NCBI RefSeq assembly: GCF_000716545.1
Contig: NZ_JNWZ01000026.1
Span: forward strand, 15,277-79,276
DNA from: Kitasatospora phosalacinea
GTDB taxonomy: Bacteria > Actinomycetota > Actinomycetes > Streptomycetales > Streptomycetaceae
DNA: 64,000 nucleotides
Reading direction: 5' to 3'
The notes below the pieces were generated by a model that was given only the letters and a program-made list of their open reading frames with translations, was not told where the DNA came from and did not search any database. The translations under genes and the position numbers were made by a program. Positions 58,535 through 64,000 of the stretch are shown piece after piece (position 1 is the stretch's first letter; each line of letters begins with the position of its first letter).

Positions 58535-59959
58535 ATGGCGACGGCCACCGCACCCGAAGAGACCCGAACCCCTTCCACCACGAGCAAATTGACGAGCCGT
58601 CAGCGAACCGTCCTACTGGTCCTGCTGGTGGCCCAGTTCATGCTGGCGGTGGACTTCTCGATCCTGAACGTGGCCCTGCCGGCGATCGGCCAGGGCCTCG
58701 GCCTCCCACTGGGCCAACTGCAGTGGATCGGAACGGCGTTCGCGCTGTCCGCCGCCGGGTTCACCCTGCTGTTCGGGCGGGTCGCCGACCTGTTCGGACG
58801 GCGGCGGCTGTTCCTGCTGGGGCTGGCCCTGCTGGGGGCGTCCTCGCTGGTCGGCGGGCTGGCCACCGGCCCGGCGGTGCTGATCGCGGCCCGGGTCGCG
58901 CAGGGCCTGGCCACCGCGATGGTCACCCCGGCGGGCCTGTCGCTGCTGACCACCTCCTTCCCGGAGGGGCCGCTGCGCGACCGGGCGCTGGGCCTCAACG
59001 GGGCACTGATGTCGGCGGGGTTCACCACCGGCGCGGTGCTCGGCGGGGTGCTGACCGACCTGCTGTCCTGGCGCTGGGCGTTCTTCGTCAACGTGCCGGT
59101 CGCGTTCGCGGTGCTGCTGGCCGCCCCCGGCGTGATCCGGGAGAGCCGCCCGGACACCCGGACGAAGCTGGACGTGCCCGGTGCGTTCTCCGTCACGCTC
59201 GGCCTGCTGTCCCTGGTGTTCGGCCTGACCAGGGCGGGCACGGCCGGCTGGGGCGACGCGCTCGCGCTGGGCGGGCTCGGCCTGGGCGCCGCGCTGCTGC
59301 TGGTGTTCCTGGCGGTCGAGCGCCGGGCCGCGGCGCCGCTGGTGCCGGTGTCGATCCTGCGGCGGCGCAGCGTGGTGTGGGGCAACGCGGCGGGGCTGAT
59401 CGCCTTCCTGACCGAGACCTCGCTGGTCTTCCTGCTGACCCTGTACCTCCAGGAGGTGCTCGGTTTCTCCGCCCTCGCGGCCGGACTGTCCTTCGGCGTG
59501 CTGGGCCTGGGCACCGTGCTGGGCGGCGCCACCGCCGCCCGCCTGATCGCCGCCGCCGGCACCCGGGCCGTCCTGGTGACCGGCGGGCTGGTGCAGGCCG
59601 CCGCGACCGCCGCCCTGCTGCTGCTCGGGCAGAGCCACTCCTCGCTGTGGCTGCTGCTCGCGGCGACCTTCGTCGGCGGCGTCGGCAACATGTACGTCAT
59701 CGTCGGGTTCATGGTCACCGCGACCTCCGGCCTGCCGGACCGCGAACAGGGCCTGGCCACCGGCCTGGCCACGATGACCCAGCAGATCGGCATCACGGTG
59801 GGCACCCCGGTGATGAGCGCCGTGGTCGCCGCCCGGGCCGGCGCCCACCCCTCCGTCCAGGCGGTCCTGGACGGCATCACGCTCGCCGTCCTGGTGAACG
59901 CGGCCCTGGTCCTGGTGGGCGTCCTGGCCACCGGCTTCCTCCGCCGCCGCGCCTCCTGA
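58535..59959 (+). CDS. MFS drug-resistance transporter, DHA2 type
   Basis: The 474-residue protein has 14 predicted helices and the DHA2 marks DFSILNVALPAIGQGLGLPL, GRVADLFGRRRLFLLG (motif A) and ARVAQGLATAMVTPAGLSLL. It should export a toxic compound by proton exchange. GAGAGGAAGG precedes the ATG. An upstream start would add a low-complexity stretch encoded by the direct repeats and is not credible. The divergent XRE regulator probably controls it. Confidence 0.92.
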   Translation: MATATAPEETRTPSTTSKLTSRQRTVLLVLLVAQFMLAVDFSILNVALPAIGQGLGLPLGQLQWIGTAFALSAAGFTLLFGRVADLFGRRRLFLLGLALLGASSLVGGLATGPAVLIAARVAQGLATAMVTPAGLSLLTTSFPEGPLRDRALGLNGALMSAGFTTGAVLGGVLTDLLSWRWAFFVNVPVAFAVLLAAPGVIRESRPDTRTKLDVPGAFSVTLGLLSLVFGLTRAGTAGWGDALALGGLGLGAALLLVFLAVERRAAAPLVPVSILRRRSVVWGNAAGLIAFLTETSLVFLLTLYLQEVLGFSALAAGLSFGVLGLGTVLGGATAARLIAAAGTRAVLVTGGLVQAAATAALLLLGQSHSSLWLLLAATFVGGVGNMYVIVGFMVTATSGLPDREQGLATGLATMTQQIGITVGTPVMSAVVAARAGAHPSVQAVLDGITLAVLVNAALVLVGVLATGFLRRRAS

Positions 59960-59971
59960 CCCGGCTGTCGG

Positions 59972-60001
59972 ACGGCCCGCGGGCAGCAGCCCGCGGGCCG
60001 T
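59972..60001 (+). terminator. Strong stem-loop after the MFS gene
   Basis: Perfect 13-bp arms ACGGCCCGCGGGC (59972-59984) and complement (59989-60001) with a 4-base AGCA loop. No gene was recognised in 60002-60249; a minus-strand frame there (GYDGCGGDRVTVV) lacks start and stop in a sensible place. Confidence 0.85.
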
Positions 60002-60249
60002 TGCCGCGCCCCGCCGGGTGCGGGGGAGTTCGGCCAGGCGCGGCGGCGGGCGAGTTCCCGGGGGTCGCGCGCGCTCACCACGGTGACCCGGTCGCCGCCG
60101 CAGCCGTCGTAGCCCGCGGCCCGCGCAGCCCGTACCGGCTCCGCCGTGGCACCCGCCGTCGTCGTCGCAGCAGCCGTCGTCGCGGCCGTCGCAGCCCACG
60201 GCCGGTCCGCGTGGCGCGGGCCGTGGGCGGGGGCTGGCATGATCGAGGG

Positions 60250-60969
60250 ATGGTTGAACGAGTCATCGCCGCCTGCGACGGAGCGGCCAAGGGCAACCCG
60301 GGGCCCGCCGGCTGGGCGTTCGTGGTCGCGGACGGGAACGGCGTGCCGCAGCGCTGGGAGTCCGGCGCGCTGGGGCGCAACACGAACAACGTCGGGGAGC
60401 TGACGGCGCTGCAGCGCCTGCTGGAGGCCACCGACCCGGCGGCCCCGCTGGAGGTGCGCCTCGACAGCACCTACACCCGGGACGCGGTCACCAAGTGGCT
60501 GCACGGCTGGAAGCGCAACGGCTGGAAGACGGCGGCCGGCAAGCCGGTCGCCAACCAGGAGCTGATCCAGCGGATCGACGCGCTGCTGGCCGGGCGGGAC
60601 GTCGAGTTCGTCTACGTGCCCGCCCACCAGGTGGACGGCGACCCGCTGAACGCCATCGCCGACAAGGCCGCCAGCGACGCGGCCCGCACCCAGCAGTCCG
60701 CCGCCGGCACCGCCGCCGACCTGCCGGTGCCCGACCCGGCCGCCGCCCCGGCCCCGCGCGCCCGCCGGACGGCCGGCGCCTCGTCCGCCGCGTCCTCCGG
60801 CACCGTCGGCGCTGCGGCGAAGCGCGGTTCGACCGGTGGCGGCGGCCGGACGCTGGCCGCGAAGTTCCCCGGCCGGTGCCCGTGCGGGCGTTCCTACGGC
60901 AAGGGCGAGACGATCACCAAGGTGGGCGCCGGCTGGGGTCACCCGGACTGCGCCGCCGCCCGCGTCTGA
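60250..60969 (+). CDS. Ribonuclease HI-like protein with a C-terminal zinc-binding tail
   Basis: The 239-residue protein has the RNase H fold at residues 1-145 with the catalytic carboxylates in IAACDGAAKGNPGPAGW (Asp), NNVGELTALQ (Glu), RLDSTYTRD (Asp) and NAIADKAAS (Asp), and a His-loop in YVPAHQVDG. A long Ala/Pro/Thr-rich linker leads to a tail with CPCGRSY and GWGHPDC, a possible zinc site. It should degrade the RNA strand of RNA-DNA hybrids. The tail is unusual for RNase HI and resembles small nucleic-acid-binding zinc ribbons. No partner gene is adjacent. Confidence 0.85.
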   Translation: MVERVIAACDGAAKGNPGPAGWAFVVADGNGVPQRWESGALGRNTNNVGELTALQRLLEATDPAAPLEVRLDSTYTRDAVTKWLHGWKRNGWKTAAGKPVANQELIQRIDALLAGRDVEFVYVPAHQVDGDPLNAIADKAASDAARTQQSAAGTAADLPVPDPAAAPAPRARRTAGASSAASSGTVGAAAKRGSTGGGGRTLAAKFPGRCPCGRSYGKGETITKVGAGWGHPDCAAARV

Positions 60970-61074
60970 CGCCGCCCGGGCGGACCGGGCGACCCGAGGA
61001 ACCCGGATAACCCGAACTGCCCCGGCCCGCGCCCCCGGCCCGCGCCCCCGGCCCGCGCCCCCGGGCCTTCCCCG

Positions 61075-61503
61075 TCACTTCGCGGCGGGGAAGGCCGCCC
61101 GGAGCGCGGCGCCGCGGGTGAGGAAGGCCACGCCGACCAGCGCGAGGGCGGACAGCCCCTGCAGGACGGCGTACCAGGCCGGGCACAGCCCGGGGACCAG
61201 GTCGACGCCGATGACGGCGACCGGGGCGACGGCGGAGAGCGTGCGCAGCCGGTCGAACGCCTTGGCGTCGCCCGCGCGGACCCGCCCGAGGTAGCGGTGC
61301 AGCAGGAAGGTCGCCAGGAACAGGACCGTGCCGCGCACCCACATGAAGGCGGTGGTCCGGTGCCCGGTGGCGGCCGTCACGGCGACGGTGGCGAGGACGA
61401 CCGCGCCGACCGCCCCGAACAGGGTGACGCAGGTCCGGACGGTGTCGAGCGCCTCCCCGGTCCGGGTGTCGGTCTCGGCGGCGGTTCCGGTGGTGGTGGC
61501 CAT
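61075..61503 (-). CDS. Small four-helix integral membrane protein
   Basis: The 142-residue protein has a polar N terminus and four predicted helices (LFGAVGAVVLATVAVTAAT, MWVRGTVLFLATFLLHRYLG, VAPVAVIGVDLVPGL, VLQGLSALALVGVAFLTRGA). The third helix has a Cys-Pro pair (CPAW). No known domain was recognised. Its promoter shares a 69-bp element with the second two-component operon at 33-35 kb, so it may be a target of that regulator. It is divergent from htpG. Confidence 0.75.
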   Translation of the reverse strand: MATTTGTAAETDTRTGEALDTVRTCVTLFGAVGAVVLATVAVTAATGHRTTAFMWVRGTVLFLATFLLHRYLGRVRAGDAKAFDRLRTLSAVAPVAVIGVDLVPGLCPAWYAVLQGLSALALVGVAFLTRGAALRAAFPAAK

Positions 61504-61543
61504 GGTGCCGGGCTCCTCGTGTCTCGCGGTGTCGTCGTGCCTT

Positions 61544-61612
61544 CGACGCTACGGAGCGCGCGGCCGCCCCGACATGGGTCTGCCCGTACGACCGGGTGGG
61601 CCTGGACCCACC
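61544..61612 (-). promoter_or_regulatory. Shared 69-bp promoter element, copy 2 (membrane gene)
   Basis: Ungapped match of 62/69 to 35297-35365. On the minus strand GGTGGGTCCAGGCCCACC is an inverted repeat upstream of TGTCGG (-35) and TAGCGT (-10, 17 bp apart), and the start codon follows 41 bp later. The conserved part includes the region before the -35 element, where an activator would bind. Confidence 0.7.
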
Positions 61613-61717
61613 TTCCACGGGGTTTGTCCGCGCCGCCGCCGGTGTGTCAGATTGCGACGGAGCGCGTGCTCCCGTACCCGTACCGTCACCCGAGCGAACC
61701 TGAGCGAAAAGGACCCC

Positions 61718-63559
61718 ATGACCACCGAGACGCTGGAGTTCCAGGCCGAGGCGCGGCAGTTGCTGCAGCTGATGGTCCACTCGATCTACTCGAACAAGGA
61801 CGTCTTCCTGCGCGAGCTGATCTCGAACGCCTCGGACGCCCTGGACAAGCGGCGCCTGGCCGGCCTCACCGACGAGCGGCTGCGCGCCGACGACCTGCAC
61901 ATCGACGTCGTCCCCGACCCGGACGCCCGCACCCTGACCGTCCGCGACAACGGCATCGGCATGACCCGGGACGAGGTCGTCGGCCTGATCGGCACCATCG
62001 CCCGCTCCGGCACCGCCGAGACGCTGCGCCGCCTGCGCGAGAGCAAGGAACCCGCCGAGCTGATCGGCCAGTTCGGCGTCGGCTTCTACTCCACCTTCAT
62101 GGTCGCCGACCGGGTCACCCTGCTCACCCGCAAGGCCGGCGAGCCCACCGGCGTCCGCTGGGAGTCGGACGGCGAGGGCACCTACACCGTCGAGACGGTC
62201 GAGGACGCGCCCGAGGGCACCTCGGTCACCGTCCACCTGCGCCCCGAGGACGGCGAGGACGGGCTGCACGACTACACCGACCTGGCCACCGTCCGGCGGA
62301 TCGTCAAGCGCTACTCCGACTTCATCGCCTTCCCGATCCGGGCCGCCGCCCCCGACGGCGGCGAGCAGACCCTCAACTCGATGAAGGCGCTCTGGGCCCG
62401 CCCGCGCTCCGAGGTCGCCGAGGAGGAGTACCACGAGTTCTACCGGCACATCGCGCACGACTGGACCGACCCGCTGGAGACCATCAGCCTGCGGGCCGAG
62501 GGCACCTTCGAGTACGAGGCGCTGCTGTTCATCCCGGCCCGCCGCCCGCACGACCTGTTCCAGCGCGACGGCAGCCACGGCGTCCAGCTGTACGTGAAGC
62601 GGGTGTTCATCCTGGAGGACAGCCGCGAGCTGCTCCCCGACCACCTGCGCTTCGTCAAGGGCGTGGTGGACGCCGCGGACCTGTCGCTGAACATCTCCCG
62701 CGAGATCCTCCAGCAGGACCGGCACATCCAGCTGATCCGGCGCCGGCTCGCCAAGAAGGTGATGGCCACGGTCAAGGAGATGATGACCGGCGACGCCGAC
62801 AAGTACCGCACCTTCTGGCGCGAGTTCGGCCCCGCCGTCAAGGAGGGCCTGCTCGACCCGGCCGAGGACCGCAAGGCCATCCTCGACGTCTCCTCCTTCG
62901 CCAGCACCGCCGGCGAGGAGCCCACCTCCCTCGCCGAGTACGTGGCCCGGATGAAGGACGGCCAGGACAAGATCTACTACATGACCGGCGAGAGCCGCGC
63001 CCAGGTCGAGAACTCCCCGCACCTGGAGGCGTTCCGCGCCCAGGGCTACGAAGTCCTGCTGCTCACCGACCCGGTGGACGAGATCTGGGTCGAGGGCGTC
63101 CCCGAGTACGAGGGCAAGGAGTTCAGCTCGGTCGCCCACGGCGCCGTCGACCTGCCCGTCGAGGAGGTCTCCGAGGAGCGCACCGGTTCCTACGCGCCGC
63201 TGCTCGGCTGGCTGGGCGAGACGCTCGCGGACGTCAAGGACGTCCGCCTGACCAGCCGCCTCACCAACTCGCCGGCCTGCCTGGTCAGCGACGCCGGCGG
63301 GCTCACCCCCACCCTGGAGAAGATGTACCGGGCGATGGGCCAGGACGTCCCGACCGCCCGGCGGATCCTCGAACTCAACCCCGACCACCCCCTGGTCGAG
63401 GCCCTGCGCACCGCCCACGAGCAGCGCGCCGACGACCCGGCCCTCACCGAGACCGCCGAACTCCTCTACGGCACCGCCCTGCTGGCCGAGGGCGGCGACC
63501 TCGCCGACCCGGCCCGGTTCGCCAAGCTGCTCGCCGACCGGCTCGCCCGGACGGTCTGA
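61718..63559 (+). CDS. htpG: Molecular chaperone HtpG (Hsp90 family)
   Basis: The 613-residue protein has the GHKL ATPase domain at its start (YSNKDVFLRELISNASDALD, VRDNGIGMTRDEVV, IGQFGVGFYSTFMVAD), the middle domain with the catalytic arginine region (LPDHLRFVKGVVDAADLSLN), and a C-terminal dimerisation domain (LTSRLTNSPACLVSDAGGLT). It refolds or remodels client proteins in the cytoplasm under stress. AAAAGGA precedes the ATG. A stem-loop terminates the gene. The divergent membrane gene shares its promoter region. Confidence 0.95.
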   Translation: MTTETLEFQAEARQLLQLMVHSIYSNKDVFLRELISNASDALDKRRLAGLTDERLRADDLHIDVVPDPDARTLTVRDNGIGMTRDEVVGLIGTIARSGTAETLRRLRESKEPAELIGQFGVGFYSTFMVADRVTLLTRKAGEPTGVRWESDGEGTYTVETVEDAPEGTSVTVHLRPEDGEDGLHDYTDLATVRRIVKRYSDFIAFPIRAAAPDGGEQTLNSMKALWARPRSEVAEEEYHEFYRHIAHDWTDPLETISLRAEGTFEYEALLFIPARRPHDLFQRDGSHGVQLYVKRVFILEDSRELLPDHLRFVKGVVDAADLSLNISREILQQDRHIQLIRRRLAKKVMATVKEMMTGDADKYRTFWREFGPAVKEGLLDPAEDRKAILDVSSFASTAGEEPTSLAEYVARMKDGQDKIYYMTGESRAQVENSPHLEAFRAQGYEVLLLTDPVDEIWVEGVPEYEGKEFSSVAHGAVDLPVEEVSEERTGSYAPLLGWLGETLADVKDVRLTSRLTNSPACLVSDAGGLTPTLEKMYRAMGQDVPTARRILELNPDHPLVEALRTAHEQRADDPALTETAELLYGTALLAEGGDLADPARFAKLLADRLARTV

Positions 63560-63565
63560 CGCCCG

Positions 63566-63616
63566 ACGCCGCGGTCCCGCCTCCCGGCTCACGCCCGGGG
63601 GGTGGGACCGCGGCGT
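63566..63616 (+). terminator. Stem-loop after htpG
   Basis: ACGCCGCGGTCCC (63566-63578) and its exact complement (63604-63616) enclose 25 bases rich in C and G. It lies 7 bp after the htpG stop. Confidence 0.75.
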
Positions 63617-63676
63617 TCGTGCGCCCGGGGGAGTGACGCAGCGTGACTGTCTCTGTGGGGGATTCTGGCCCTCCTT

Positions 63677-63688
63677 GACAACGTTGTC
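63677..63688. promoter_or_regulatory. LacI-type operator candidate before the last gene
   Basis: GACAACGTTGTC is a perfect 12-bp palindrome and, with its flank TT...CC, fits the general TGnnAnCGnTnnCA pattern of LacI-family operators. The stretch 63690-63910 is strikingly A+T-rich for this genome (for example TCAAGTTAAGTAAAGTTTTAG) and contains no gene. The operator would lie about 230 bp upstream of the lipoprotein gene. Confidence 0.5.
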
Positions 63689-63921
63689 CAGAGCTTGGCG
63701 GTCGCAGTCCGGTAACGAGACTAATTCGTCATCAAGTTAAGTAAAGTTTTAGTTCACTACTGCTTTGCGGCCGAGAATCCGCTGTATTTCAGTGTTGACC
63801 GGTCTATGGACATGGCCCGGATGTGACGTCTACGTTAAGCGTCCAACAGCCCGGGTGCCGCTCGCGGTCACCGGTCGCTGCTTCCACGAGCCGATGAAGA
63901 ACAGCGTGAAGGATGAGCGAG

Positions 63922-64000
63922 ATGCGCAGAGGATGGCTGGCCGTCGGGGCCGCTTCCATGGTGGTGCTCACTGCCTGTAGCAGCGGTGGCGGCGGGGCGA
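63922..64000 (+). CDS. N-terminal end of a lipoprotein, probably a transporter binding protein (partial)
   Basis: The frame starts RRGWLAVGAASMVVLTACSS and runs off the window. LTAC is a lipobox, with Cys19 as the lipid-modified residue, and the Gly/Ser-rich continuation is typical of mature lipoproteins. GAAGGA lies 9 bases upstream; ATG 63913 in the same frame is an alternative start. A LacI-type palindrome upstream suggests a sugar-binding protein, but only 26 residues are seen, so this is weak. Confidence 0.6.
   Translation, partial: MRRGWLAVGAASMVVLTACSSGGGGA

Noticed and set aside
60008..60240. Minus-strand gene with GYDGCGGDRVTVVSARDPRE
   Set aside because: Part of the frame looks protein-like, but the rest is Ala/Thr low complexity, there is no ribosome site, and the frame runs far into the MFS gene before stopping.

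Overview
The window looks like chromosomal DNA of a streptomycete (Streptomyces or Kitasatospora): very high G+C, strong G/C bias at third codon positions, GTG and TTG starts, twin-arginine and lipobox signals, and typical actinobacterial families (DUF574 methyltransferase, Scr1/DUF397 regulators, HSP18 regulator, MmyB-type XRE regulators, DUF4232). Genus is not resolved from sequence alone. No CRISPR array, rRNA or complete prophage was seen.

Layout. 1-5.7 kb: a partial gene, a SAM methyltransferase, a sigma-70-like pair, then a cellulolytic pair (AA10 LPMO with CBM2, and a CBM2-Cip1-like protein) behind a perfect CebR box. 5.8-10.4 kb: a small DUF7336 protein, two odd tandem tRNA genes (a serine-type body with a glycine anticodon and a glutamine-type body with an arginine anticodon), a TetR/quinone reductase divergent pair, and two divergent genes that both carry an amyloid-like (RHIM-type) motif. 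10.4-22.8 kb: a xylan island: GH11 xylanase, CE4 acetyl xylan esterase, alditol oxidase, a LacI regulator, a three-gene sugar ABC transporter, a GH3 beta-xylosidase and a GH10 xylanase. Copies of an inverted repeat CGAAA-N-TTTCG sit before nearly every unit and suggest one regulon, which also includes the oxidase. 23-36 kb: a YncE/phosphoesterase and ABC exporter operon, an MMPL exporter, and two histidine kinase/response regulator pairs. 36-39.6 kb: an XRE/DUF397 locus with broken copies. 39.6-45.2 kb: an HSP18 regulator and Hsp20, a STAS protein, and pntAB transhydrogenase. 45-50.6 kb: an HTH pair, an MFS pump and TetR with a 42-bp double palindrome, then three decayed genes. 50.7-57.3 kb: a reductase, a lipoprotein, two hydrolases, IS5 remnants and a cold-shock protein. 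57.4-64 kb: an XRE/MFS divergent pair, RNase HI, a membrane protein, HtpG, and the start of a lipoprotein.

How the genes fit together. Secreted GH10 and GH11 xylanases and the esterase release xylo-oligomers; the BxlEFG-type importer takes them up; the GH3 enzyme trims them; the LacI protein is the obvious sensor. The LPMO carries both a CebR box and a xylan-type box over its start codon, so cellulose and xylan signals may meet there. A 69-bp promoter segment is shared at 90% identity between the 34-kb kinase/regulator pair and the membrane gene at 61 kb, suggesting a small regulon. The most unusual single item is the tRNA pair, whose bodies and anticodons disagree.
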